A stretch of DNA of 31,325 nt. Origin: a virus. Below are positions 16,701 through 25,000 of the stretch, one piece after another. The translations under genes were made by a program, and so were the position numbers. The number at the start of each line of letters is the position of its first letter. Within the stretch, counting starts at the first letter, position 1. Location: positions 1-31,325 of IMG/VR virus record IMGVR_UViG_3300044858_002601; one strand, written 5' to 3'. Under the pieces are notes generated by a model. That model saw only the letters and a program-made list of their open reading frames with translations. It was not told where the DNA came from and did not search any database.

Positions 16701-16963
16701 GATATCCAATTACAACTTATAGAAGTGCTAAGTACTTTGTTCAGTTAAGTGATGAAAACAGCGGCGAATATCAAGCCACAGAAATTATATCAGTACACAA
16801 CGGAACTGTATGTACTATTGAAGTTTATGGTGTTACTTATACTGGCGCAGCCAACCTGGCTACATTCTCGTGCAATATTGCCGGCGGCACAGCATGGTTA
16901 AGTGCAAGCAGTGCCGGAGCTAACTTGGCTATCAAAGTAACACCAACACTGATGAAAATATAA
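10772..16963 (+). CDS. Giant tail fibre protein with many beta-repeat modules
   Basis: The ATG at 10772 is preferred over an in-frame GTG at 10769 because GGAG (10761-10764) is then seven bases upstream. The product is about 2063 residues. An N-terminal part includes AGNTTTVNSIDTLVSDSLLTLN and a GALVWSESDG block. The protein then alternates TGALxVxGGxGI modules (four copies), Asn/Thr-rich repeats of the type NFSTANAVITGGYINGLANLTATT (the bulk, about residues 440-1600), a GAYQIYANAN helical segment (about 608-660), one LNVKD module (about 960), and near the end RFNTTTGELEFYGGGQW, SINGVIQIPTTAYSV and a PVTTANLGTPSNRIDYIY block. The C-terminal domain (about 1975-2063, with YRSAKY) matches that of the 813-residue protein. 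It is probably a long trimeric fibre shaft with a C-terminal tip. Its virion position is unknown. Confidence 0.87.
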   Translation: MAVTRIKNNQITDSTITFQKIASGTLVGSLFNANLTLNSNVSINGNLSIAGNTTTVNSIDTLVSDSLLTLNAGYVGIPSYDVGLLFNRALGTLGNYGGVNAALVWSESDGAFIAVLTTETGTTAGTINRAFQANMIVGNLTVSNAVTAQSATITTLNATNTNLSGLTSTGNIVAASGTNATSFATGALVVPGGGGVGITGALYVQGPSSLQGNISAGNIILSGNINVPVGGTFSNTGVFFGNAGGIGALYAGVSTYTALPHVVLQLAGNLDTYTQVNFQNINSGASASTDFVLTADNGDDDNGYINLGINSSTFDDPAFAGYYPNDGYLIMHGIEPSTGNLNIHSHNQNSVIKLIVGGFSDANIRATVSKTGFRVNTATASTSSSSGALIVDGGVGIGGNIHAAAINATPVGNTTPSTGSFTDLTGTYLTASTGMSTANAVVTGGYIQNLSNISATDGSITTLVATNASTANAVISGGYINNLSNLTATTTQTTNLSTGNAVVTGGYIDNTPIGPNTASTGNFTTANATSVEAYTITAATVNSTTGNITTVTASNVSTSSLYTENIIVTGTSGNISGVDVVSANTFVFAANGINILTSLQSTVDALDANVGAYQIYANANIGTLFLGNISTNANLGAYQIYANANAASQQTKIDNIVSQANANTAAYLTIYTGNINADIISVNVVNANSGNITTLVADNFSTANAAITGGDISNVNAQINNFSTANALITGGVLNNIDIQANNFSTANAVVTGGYAQGLANVTATDGDFTTLVADNFSTANAIITGGNITILTPSGSTIPNSYVQADKVEAYFGNFANLVASNVDLDGNFIGNVVSSNVELTGGYIDAIIIGANTATAGTFTQLNAVDSTLSGNLLINSNVEAESQYTGALVVIGGAGIGGNLFIGGNLTVYGNTTTIDTQSLNVKDLNITVAANATTGAQADGAGLTVAGANATLIYVNSLDSWQVNKNLYGIDTTMVNANVTTANITNLNTGTLTVPTLNATFANVTTGNIDTLNTASGNITTLVADNFSSSNTAITGGYADNFPIGANIASSGNFTSANTNILSAYTSTATVLNATNGNITTLIVGNFNTANAVVTGGYINGLANLTASSAHATDFSTANALITGGVLNNINVQANNFSSGNVIVTGGYINGLANLTATTTQATNFSTGNALITGGVLNNINVQANNFNTANAVITGGYINDLANLTATTAQATNFSTANALVTGGYIDGAQINPFNANTGNFTTANATSVTAYSITGTQVNTTNGNATTLVATNFSTANAVITGGSVDAVAIGATTAGTGNFTTANATTVTAYNATVTDLNSTNANATTFVATNFSSGNAVISGGYISALTNAYITTGHITNFSTANAVITGGYADNYPIGANTAAPGYFTNLEASNSTKTATLNVTANVYLSPQSGAATVTINPLIGGTIDSVSIGQTNAANVYASNFRTSTSLWAATSGPVWIRGGTGTSGINNIPIGAVTPSSGVFTTVNGQTVTGTAVNSTNGNITTLVATNFSSGNIFVSGGYISALSNAYITLSQITNFSTGNARITGGFADNFPMGANTAATGAFTTLTAASLNGAIIGNATPAAGTFTALAATGNLTLATGNVVISSGNTTVYTAAAGIANTTGALVITGTGGAAINGNVYIGQGAVINGNRTTNDTIVRGVNERSLVYVAADATYDQVSIGGNITTANITQGAKLVVNSTDSLIIPVGTTAQRPSGQGYTDVDGMVRFNTTTGELEFYGGGQWNITGAVFTVIQSRVFANVSGDVYGNVDGINTQFTLGSDSTTAATIVSINGVIQIPTTAYSVSGNVVTFTEAPAVGDTVDTRVLTTTGTVTGVASLNGFNQFQADSEALRFYTGNVSLGSIENWRMDTHGDFYPVTTANLGTPSNRIDYIYASNVNIQGGTITGAGLSSGSLDDTIIGGNIARAGHFTTLYSNSTFTTNAEHVTDDVRGKYVAPSATDAVFGYPITTYRSAKYFVQLSDENSGEYQATEIISVHNGTVCTIEVYGVTYTGAANLATFSCNIAGGTAWLSASSAGANLAIKVTPTLMKI
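14041..14490 (+). repeat. 150-bp in-frame repeats in giant fibre gene
   Basis: Three successive 150-base units begin at 14041, 14191 and 14341. The first two are nearly identical at their ends (GTATTAAACAATATAAATG with one change) and the third diverges in its last part. Each encodes 50 residues, a GGYINGLANLTA half followed by an ITGGVLNNINVQANN half. More diverged relatives lie at about 12860-13130. Confidence 0.9.
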
Positions 16964-16985
16964 GTCATAAGGGAGATATGGAACT

Positions 16986-18035
16986 ATGGCAAACAAGAAT
17001 TTTGTAGTACACAATGGATTAGAAGTAGGACCGGTTCAAATTTTTGCTGGCAACGGCGAAATACTAACCACTGGTAATATTACAAGTACTGCACTTACTT
17101 CTATCACCACAAGTTATGTTCAAAAAATTGGATTCCAGTTCCCTAGTGCATTAGGCTCCTCAACCTGGTATAAAATTGGAACATTTAATGTAAACAGCGG
17201 TCTAGGTGCTGGAGAAACAGTAGAAATAATAGTTACTGCCGGCCAAGGATATGCAGCAGAATCATTGGTCAAAGACATAGTTGAAATAAGATTTCTCAAT
17301 GGTGGATCTACCAACATAGAATCTAATTACTATAGTCTGGGATATAGAGAAGGCGTGCAAGGTGTAAAAGTTGTAAGCACCAGCGGCTTAGGCACAGGCA
17401 CCGAATGGGATGTATATTTTTTACTAGGCTCAGATCTTGGTAAAGGTTTTGTAGAACTAAAATTAAGTCCAGATGCCAAGTTTACCTGGATCAACACATC
17501 AGATTCTGATCCTGGTTCTGCTGCGGCCAATTTAGTTGTTGCTACAAATAAGTTTGTTACAGCCAGTTCTAATGTTGTGGTTAAAAGTGGTGATCTTTAT
17601 GTTGGCGGAAACATTTATCAACAAGGAAGTCAAGTCAGCACTGCTGCATCCTCAGGTTTACTTACAAAAGTTGTACAAGGCAACGATACTACAGGACCAT
17701 ACAATTTAGGTAATACACCTGCAGACAAAGATCAAGTTGCGGTATGGTGGAACGGTATCTATCAACCACGAGACACATATTCTATTGCTGGAACCAACAT
17801 TACTTTCACTGAACCAATACCGCTTGGCAGTAATGCCGAAGTCAAGATATTGGCCGGCGGCGGAGTTAATGCACTTGGTACTTTGGCAGATATAGATTTT
17901 GCCAGTGCTCCTGCAGACGGACAGTTTTTACAATTTAATGCATTAACTAATAAATGGAGTGCAAACTCCTCTACATCTATTAGCGTGGTACAAAATACTG
18001 CGTTGGTGTACGCAGTAGCACTGGGTGGATTATAA
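16986..18035 (+). CDS. Tail fibre / virion structural protein (349 residues)
   Basis: The ATG follows AGGGAGAT. The N-terminus ANKNFVVHNGLEVG is a start commonly seen in phage fibre-type structural proteins. Residues about 35-180 form a beta-rich domain (YVQKIGFQFPSALGSSTWYKIGTFNV, then GAGETVEIIV, SNYYSLGYREGVQGVKVV, EWDVYFLLGSDLGKGFVELKL) resembling a C-terminal or lectin-like virion domain. A short linker then leads to a WWNGIYQPRDTYSIAGTNITF module (about 245-290), shared with three other genes here, and a LADIDFASAPADGQFLQFN segment typical of repeated fibre domains. The C-terminus TALVYAVALGGL is hydrophobic. Located between the giant fibre and the 864-residue protein in the same operon. 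Role: fibre or fibre adaptor, not resolved. Confidence 0.8.
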   Translation: MANKNFVVHNGLEVGPVQIFAGNGEILTTGNITSTALTSITTSYVQKIGFQFPSALGSSTWYKIGTFNVNSGLGAGETVEIIVTAGQGYAAESLVKDIVEIRFLNGGSTNIESNYYSLGYREGVQGVKVVSTSGLGTGTEWDVYFLLGSDLGKGFVELKLSPDAKFTWINTSDSDPGSAAANLVVATNKFVTASSNVVVKSGDLYVGGNIYQQGSQVSTAASSGLLTKVVQGNDTTGPYNLGNTPADKDQVAVWWNGIYQPRDTYSIAGTNITFTEPIPLGSNAEVKILAGGGVNALGTLADIDFASAPADGQFLQFNALTNKWSANSSTSISVVQNTALVYAVALGGL

Positions 18036-18055
18036 AATAAAAGGATATTGAATAT

Positions 18056-20650
18056 ATGGCAAAGAAAACTTTTACAAGCGGATACATTTTTACAACCGGA
18101 ACATCAGGTAGCACACAGGTAACGCTACCTGACAAAGCCACACCTGAACAGATTTTATTAATCATTCATGTACCTAGTAAAACTACACTTTATAATTTTA
18201 ACGATACAACTTTTAATTCTGTAACTTTTACCAATATACAACGCACAATAAATGTTCAAGGTAATGTTGAATCAGGCAATACGGCCATCAAGTTTACTAC
18301 CGGACAGTTTAATACACTAAACTATAACACCATTGGGGTACAACAAGGATGGAGAATTTCAGGTAACGGCATGCCTGTCAATGGAGCCACTCTTGATTAT
18401 ACCAATGGCACAGATATCATTTACTTGGATGTACCTGCAACTTCAACAGAGACCAATACAGCACTTGCATTCTCAGACAGAAATTTTCAAACACGAATTG
18501 GCAATATTCCTGTTGACACCAGCGGTTATTCGGCCACAGACAAATTATTAATTATCACTGACAGCGAACCAGCTCCATTGGTCAGCTTCAGAGACTTTTT
18601 GGTTGATCCGGTTGGAAAATTGCGTGTAAGCCAACCACAGTCACTGATTGATACAGACTATGAATATGGCCCACAACCTACCAAGTGGCAGACCATGAAG
18701 TTTATTAACAACTATTTTGCCAGTTACGGTCGTAATACTGACACAGCATTGGCACAGACTGCAAATATTACAGCACTAACTGGAAACGGTACCTCAACGG
18801 TTACTGTAGTAACTTCGGCATCTCACGGTTTAACTGAAGGGCAACCTATTACAGTGGTTGGCACCACAGATGAACAGGCCAATGGAGAATTTCTAGTATC
18901 TAACATAAATGCAACTACTTTTAGATATATTGGTACCGGAACGGTGAGTTCTGGCAGCATTTTCCAAAACGGCGTAGCGATTTATCCGGGTGCGTTCTTT
19001 ACTGGCGCCAATATTGCTTGCACTGCATTAAAAACATTTGGTAATACTACTGTTCAAGTAATTACACAAACCAATCACGGATTGAAGGTTAACAATACAC
19101 TTTCTGTAGTTAATTTTTCGTGGGCAAATGTACGGGGACCTCAGACTATCGCAACTGTTGGTAATGGCAGAGCACTTACCTACGAAGCCGCTACTTCAAT
19201 AACTAGCACAACTTTTGCTGGTTCTGCAGGAAATGTTTATGTGAGACCACAAGGCATAGCGTTTGCTGCTCCGTTTGATGGTGGTATTACGATGACTACC
19301 AACGATACTCAACCAAACAGTCGTGTAATTAGACAGAGTCGAAAGTATTTCCGTTACCAGTCCGGTAAAGGTGTGCAGGTGTCTTTTGCTGTGGCCTTTA
19401 ACAATCCAGCTCAGGCCGCATCAAATATTCAAAACCGTGCAGGTGTGTATGACGACCAGAACGGCGCATTCTGGGAATGGGACGGTTCCGTTCTATGGTG
19501 CGTTCGTAGATCGAGCGTAAGACAAATTTCTGGTTCAATTACAGTTACAAACGGATCAGCAAACTTTACCGGATCAGGCACATTGTTCCAATCTGAATTA
19601 CAGGAAAATGATTTTATTGTTGTTAAAGGTAACAGCTATAAAGTAATTAAAATTAACTCCAATACTAGCATTGATGTGGCACCCACATATCGAGCAGATT
19701 CCAGTGTAACTACACTGGCAGGCGTAAAAGTCAGTAAAACTGTTGATGCTAGAATTCCTCAATCAGGATTTAACCTTGACAAGGCCGACGGCACTGGTCA
19801 AACCGGTTTTAATCTAGATATTAACAAGATTCTCATGTATTACATAGATTATGCCTGGTATGGTGCCGGTACTATCCGTTTTGGTGTTAAGGATCAAGAC
19901 GGGGATATAACATATCTACACAAGTTTGTACACGGTAACAACAAAATTGAAGCATATTTCAGAAGCGGTAACTTGCCAGTGAGATATGAAGTAGTTAACG
20001 GTGAAGAATCACCAAGCTCACCTCCGACATTGTTCCACTGGGGTACTAGCATGATCATGGACGGTTTGTTTAACGAAGATAGAGGCTACACATTCAGTGC
20101 CACTGGACAACTAAACACAATCAACCAGTTTAGCCCGTATACTATTCTGAATATCCGATTGGCGCCTACTGCCGATAACGGTATTCCGGGCGGCTTTGGT
20201 GTAAGAGATTTATGTAATCACATGCAACTGTGGCCGTTGAGCTGTGATGTATCCGCCACTGATGCTTGCCAAGTTCAAATTATACTAAACGGAACATTGA
20301 GTAATCCTGCACCAACCTGGGTCAATGTAGGCGGTAACAGTTTAGCACAGTACGACGACTCTGCAACACTTACCACGGGCGGTGAAGTAGTGTGGCAAGG
20401 TATTGTTGGTGCTCCGGCTCCTAGACAAAACGCTGTTAACTATTCGGGTGTGACAACCACTGGCGGATTCAATTTCCAAACTATTACTTACGAACTTAGA
20501 GCAATTAAAGAATTGAATAATAGTTTATTGGGCGGATTTAACACATATCCAGATGGTCCTGACACATTGAGCATCGTGGTCACTCCACTTAATAACAATG
20601 TTAGAGTGCAGGCTAGAGCAGTATTGCGTTGGCAAGAAAACCAAGCATAA
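18056..20650 (+). CDS. Large virion structural protein (864 residues), T4-like marine phage type
   Basis: Unlike its neighbours this protein is not built from TGAL or GNITT repeats. It has an N-terminal region (about 1-220) with LLIITDSEPAPLVSFRDF and PTKWQTMKFINNYFASYG, two small related domains with the pattern SHGLTEGQPITVVGT and NHGLKVNNTLSVVN (about 257 and 342), a conserved segment SRKYFRYQSGKGVQVSFAVAF (about 430), an SGSITVTNGSANFTGSGTLF domain (about 490), and LMYYIDYAWYGAGTIRFGV (about 600). SRKYFRYQSGKG and WYGAGxIRFG are patterns I associate with virion structural proteins of T4-like marine phages, where the position is usually not assigned. The AAGGA binding site precedes the ATG. 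Baseplate-adjacent or fibre attachment are both possible. No enzyme motif is visible. Confidence 0.82.
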   Translation: MAKKTFTSGYIFTTGTSGSTQVTLPDKATPEQILLIIHVPSKTTLYNFNDTTFNSVTFTNIQRTINVQGNVESGNTAIKFTTGQFNTLNYNTIGVQQGWRISGNGMPVNGATLDYTNGTDIIYLDVPATSTETNTALAFSDRNFQTRIGNIPVDTSGYSATDKLLIITDSEPAPLVSFRDFLVDPVGKLRVSQPQSLIDTDYEYGPQPTKWQTMKFINNYFASYGRNTDTALAQTANITALTGNGTSTVTVVTSASHGLTEGQPITVVGTTDEQANGEFLVSNINATTFRYIGTGTVSSGSIFQNGVAIYPGAFFTGANIACTALKTFGNTTVQVITQTNHGLKVNNTLSVVNFSWANVRGPQTIATVGNGRALTYEAATSITSTTFAGSAGNVYVRPQGIAFAAPFDGGITMTTNDTQPNSRVIRQSRKYFRYQSGKGVQVSFAVAFNNPAQAASNIQNRAGVYDDQNGAFWEWDGSVLWCVRRSSVRQISGSITVTNGSANFTGSGTLFQSELQENDFIVVKGNSYKVIKINSNTSIDVAPTYRADSSVTTLAGVKVSKTVDARIPQSGFNLDKADGTGQTGFNLDINKILMYYIDYAWYGAGTIRFGVKDQDGDITYLHKFVHGNNKIEAYFRSGNLPVRYEVVNGEESPSSPPTLFHWGTSMIMDGLFNEDRGYTFSATGQLNTINQFSPYTILNIRLAPTADNGIPGGFGVRDLCNHMQLWPLSCDVSATDACQVQIILNGTLSNPAPTWVNVGGNSLAQYDDSATLTTGGEVVWQGIVGAPAPRQNAVNYSGVTTTGGFNFQTITYELRAIKELNNSLLGGFNTYPDGPDTLSIVVTPLNNNVRVQARAVLRWQENQA

Positions 20651-20665
20651 TAAAGGAATACAAAA

Positions 20666-21931
20666 ATGTTACAAAGAATTAATACAGCATTTGGCCCAAA
20701 TCCCATAAGGTTTAATGGCAACATTCAACCTCAGGCCAATGCCAATGTATTCCTGGGCAATACCTCCAACCAATTTGCCACAATTTATGCAACTGAGTTT
20801 AGTGGTACTGCAACACACGCCAATTTATCTTATTGGCTTGCTCAAGGTACCCCAATCAATCCTAGTTCGGCAAATGTTGCAGGTAATATTGTAGGTTACG
20901 CTACAACTGTAACTGCTAATGTAAGCACAGGTGCTATAGTGAGTAGAGGAGGACTAGGCGTTGCTGGTGTAGGTATATTTGGTGGCAATATTGTTGCTGC
21001 ATCTGGTACTGCCAGTTCGAGTACAACCTCGGGCGCACTAGTAGTTGTTGGTGGTGCAGGTATCAGCGGAAGAGTAACTGCGGCCAATTTGTACGTTGCA
21101 GATGGTGTGTATTGGGCTGGTAACAATGCAGCATTTAGTTCAGCACCGGGCGGCAGTCAAGGACAAATACAGTTTAACAACAGCAGCACATTTGCTGGTG
21201 CAAATGTAATTTTTAACAATAGCACTGGTAATTTGGTTATAACTTCAACTACAACATCATCGTCCACAACCACGGGTGCTTTAATTGTGTCAGGTGGTGT
21301 TGGTATTGGTAATTCGTTGAACACAGGCGGTCCAATTGCTACAACAAGTAACACTCAAGCAACTTCGACTTCAACTGGTGCAATACGAGTCACAGGAGGT
21401 GTTGGTATCGGTGGTAATTTATATCTTAGTGGGTCAGCAGGAACTGCTATCGTGGCCACTGGTAATATTATCCCAAGCGGCAACGCAGTTGCTACAAATA
21501 ACATAGGCTCAGACACAGCCTGGTGGAACAACTTTTATGGAGTAGCCACCCAAGCAAGATACGCCGACTTGGCAGAAAATTATCAAGCCGATGCCGCATA
21601 CGAGCCCGGAACTGTGTTAGAATTTGGCGGCACCAATGAACTTACTGTAGCCGAAGACGGGTCAAGACGAGTAGCAGGTGTGGTATCTACTAACCCGGCT
21701 CACTTGATGAATGGAATGCTGCGTGGCGAGAATGTGGTGCCATTGGCATTACAGGGAAGGACTCCTTGCAAGGTTAGAGGCAGGATTCAAAAAGGTGACA
21801 TGCTAGTAAGTGGCGGTGCTGGATTTGCTAGACCCGATCATAATCCGCAATTGGGCACAGTAATTGGAAAAGCTCTTGAGGATTTTGATGGTATTGAGGG
21901 AGTAATTGAAGTAGTTGTGGGCAGAATGTGA
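20666..21931 (+). CDS. Tail fibre with C-terminal ARYADLAENY (peptidase G2-like?) domain
   Basis: The 421-residue protein begins with RINTAFGPNPIRFNGNIQPQ and a LGNTSNQFATIYATEF block. It then has four TGA(L/I) modules (about residues 88-255), a VYWAGNNAAFSSAPGGSQGQIQFN segment, and a LGS-like block with WWNNFYG (Trp286) leading into ARYADLAENYQAD (297 on). The C-terminal ~125 residues (GTVLEFGG, RVAGVVSTNPAHLMNG, PLALQGRTPCKVRG, KGDMLVSGGAG, IEVVVGR) match those of the 244-residue protein at 25784. This domain is widespread at phage fibre C-termini and resembles the intramolecular-chaperone autoproteolytic (peptidase G2) type, but I have not confirmed a catalytic residue. It is followed by a strong terminator, so it ends the long operon. 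Confidence 0.85.
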   Translation: MLQRINTAFGPNPIRFNGNIQPQANANVFLGNTSNQFATIYATEFSGTATHANLSYWLAQGTPINPSSANVAGNIVGYATTVTANVSTGAIVSRGGLGVAGVGIFGGNIVAASGTASSSTTSGALVVVGGAGISGRVTAANLYVADGVYWAGNNAAFSSAPGGSQGQIQFNNSSTFAGANVIFNNSTGNLVITSTTTSSSTTTGALIVSGGVGIGNSLNTGGPIATTSNTQATSTSTGAIRVTGGVGIGGNLYLSGSAGTAIVATGNIIPSGNAVATNNIGSDTAWWNNFYGVATQARYADLAENYQADAAYEPGTVLEFGGTNELTVAEDGSRRVAGVVSTNPAHLMNGMLRGENVVPLALQGRTPCKVRGRIQKGDMLVSGGAGFARPDHNPQLGTVIGKALEDFDGIEGVIEVVVGRM

Positions 21932-21954
21932 ATTTATTTGTTGTAAAAACTTCA

Positions 21955-21985
21955 CAAAAGGGTCTAAATGACCCTTTTGTTTTTT
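21955..21985 (+). terminator. Strong rho-independent terminator ending the fibre operon
   Basis: CAAAAGGGTC (21955-21964) pairs perfectly with GACCCTTTTG (21970-21979) around TAAAT, followed by six T. It directly precedes a late promoter box for the next operon. Confidence 0.94.
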
Positions 21986-21986
21986 C

Positions 21987-21995
21987 CATAAATAC
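21987..21995 (+). promoter_or_regulatory. T4-type late promoter box for the C1q-fibre operon
   Basis: CATAAATAC begins two bases after the T-run of the terminator and ends 20 bases before the ATG at 22016. It is the same sequence and spacing as the box at 7105. Confidence 0.75.
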
Positions 21996-22015
21996 AAACA
22001 CTATTTGGACAAATA

Positions 22016-25000
22016 ATGGGTTTAACTAGAACTAGATTTATACAGGCTAACACTGCACTAGCAAAAATACAAGATCCTATCACGGTATTGAATAGCGAAT
22101 CTACGATAGCTAACATTGATGTTGGGTTTCTTATAAATCGTGACAGCGGGCTATCGGCTAATTCGGTAATATACTGGAGCGAAGCTGGGTCAGAATTTGT
22201 CACCGCACTAACAGCAAATACTGGAATTCCTGACGCAAACATTGTTGTGTCTTCGTATGCTAATCTCAAACTAGGTTCAGTGTTTGGTAACATTGGCGGC
22301 GGAAACGATCAAGCAAATGTTTACATCACTGGAAGTTTAATTCCTAGTTCAAATGTAGAATACGATTTGGGTACTTCTACAAATAGATTCAGAAGCATAT
22401 GGGTCAGCGGTAATACCATTTATATTGGCAGAGAATCAATAAGTGTTGATGGTTCCGGAACTTGGAGCTTTAGTAGCGGTAACATGATTATTAATATAGG
22501 CGAAAATGTTCCATTTAATTCTCCTAGTATGACAACTGGTAATCTTACTGTTACCTCAATATTTGATGCTTCTACAATAATAGCCAGCAATGTTACTGTT
22601 ACCTCAAATCTAACAATTCAAGGCACTCAATTCATTGCCAACACCACAGATGTTGCATTTGTTGATTCTAAAATTGAATTACATACGCTGCCTAATTTAG
22701 CACCGTTAACATCAGATGACGGTCGCGACATTGGATTCAAGTTTCATTATTATAAAACCGAAGACGAACATGCGTTTTTAGGTTGGAGAAACAGCACAGG
22801 ATATTTAGAGTGGTTTGATTCGGGCCGCGAAGGTGTTGGCAATGTGTTTACTGGCAACACCTACGGAACAATTAAGTCTGGCGGACTAATTTTAGCCAAC
22901 ACCACTACCAGCACAAGCGCCACAACAGGGGCATTACAAGTGGCCGGCGGTGTTGGCATTGCAGGCAATTTATATGTTAACAATGTTGGTGATGTATCTG
23001 CCAATGTAGGTGCTATAATAGCATTTGTAGATGTATTAGACGCTAACATTGGTAGTTTTCAAATTTATGCCAATGCCAATTTATCAACACAAACTGAAAA
23101 CATCTCAAATATAACTAGCACCGCAAATACCAACACTGCTGCTTATATTTCTACATACACAGGCAATATAGGCGCAGGAAATGTTTCAGTTGTTAGTAAT
23201 GTGTTTGCGGATAGACTATTTACAAATACTGGCCTGTATTGGTATGGTAACGGTGCCACATTTAGTAGCAGCCCGGGTGGCGCAAGCGGTCAAATACAGT
23301 ATAACAATGCTGGATCATTTGATGGATCGCAATTATTATTTTATGCCGGATCTGGTAATCTAGTAGCAACCGCAACCACAGTTAGTACATCAATTAACAC
23401 TGGTGGATTGGTATTAAAAGGTGGATTGGGCGTTAACGGTAATATTTTTGCCGGCGGGTTAAATGGCACTTTGTATGGTTCATTGTTTATTGGCACCACT
23501 GATATTAATTATAATAGATCCAGTGGAGAACAAACTTTAACTGGGGTAGGAATTGATGGCACTGCGGGCACTGCCACCAATGCTGTGAACACACAGGTCT
23601 CTTCGAACATTTCATCTGGTACTGCATACGTGACTTTTGTAAGTGTTACATCTGGTAATACTGCACAAAATGTAAACACCAGTCTGACATATAATCCCAA
23701 TACAGGTAATTTGCAAGCATATGGTGTATTCACAGACACTGGAATATATTGGGCCGGTAACGGTGCTATCTATGGTAGCACAGACGAAATACTACGAGCC
23801 AATGTGGGTGCATATCAAACATTCGCTAATGCCAATGTATCTAGCTTACAAACACAAATATTCGCAAGTGATGCCAATATAGGTGCATATCAAATATTTG
23901 CTAATGCCAATGTATCTAGCTTACAAACACAAATATTCGCAAGTGATGCCAATATAGGTGCATATCAAATATTTGCTAACTCTAACAGTGCTGCACAGGC
24001 CACTAGTATCAACACTATCAACGCCAATCTAGGTGCATATCAAATATTTGCCAATGCCAATGTTAGTTCATTACAAACACAAATATTTGCAAGTGATGCC
24101 AATATTGGTGCCTTTTATAACTATGCCAATACAAAAATTGGTACAAACACCAATAGTAATTTAGTTGTTGTATCAACGACTCAATCAACATCGGCCACTA
24201 CTGGTGCCTTGGTTGTAGCCGGTGGTCTAGGCGTAGGGGCCAATGTAACATTTGCTGGTAACACAACCAGTGCAGGTAAGTTGATAATAACCGAAGATAC
24301 TGATGCCTTGCCTTATGTAATGGGTTCAGGAGCGTTCCACGTTGCTGGTGGTATAAGCATTGGAAAAGATCTCTGGGTTGGTGGTAATATTTGGGTTAAT
24401 AATGTAATCTCTCAGACTAGCACTATTCTACAGGTCAGCGAACCTTTGGTTTATCTATTCCCTAACAGCGCCAGTTACAATTACGATATCGGGGCATTCA
24501 GTGAAATCCCAGTGGGCGGAATACCTAAATATACTGGTATTGTAAGAAGCGTTCAATCTGGTGAATGGGTTTTTTTTAGTAATATTGCCAATCAACCAAC
24601 TTCGGGTTCGGTTGGTATAACCGAAGCCAATGTAATTTATGATCCAGTAAAAGTAGGCAATTTAGTTGTTTCCAATACGACCATAAGTTCAAGCACAACG
24701 ACAGGTGCATTAATTGTGCGCGGTGGTGCTGGTATTACAGGTAATGTTTATGCTGACGCTTTAAGAACTACCACTGGTATTTACTGGGCCGGTAACGGCA
24801 ATCCCATTGCCGGAATTACATACACGGCCAGTGCAAGCTCGCCCGCTGGTTCTAGTAATGGTGATCAATGGTACGACACTGTTAATGACATTTTGTATGA
24901 ATACATATTTGATGGAACCAGCAGTTATTGGGTAGATATACAAACATCCGTAATTGCAGCAAATGCAAGCACAGCTATCACCGACGGTATAAATGCCAAC

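Noticed and set aside
7475-18035. Similarity between the hydrophobic C-termini VVYALVL (121-residue protein) and LVYAVALGGL (349-residue protein)
   Set aside because: The match is too short and hydrophobic to claim a shared docking peptide without an alignment of relatives.
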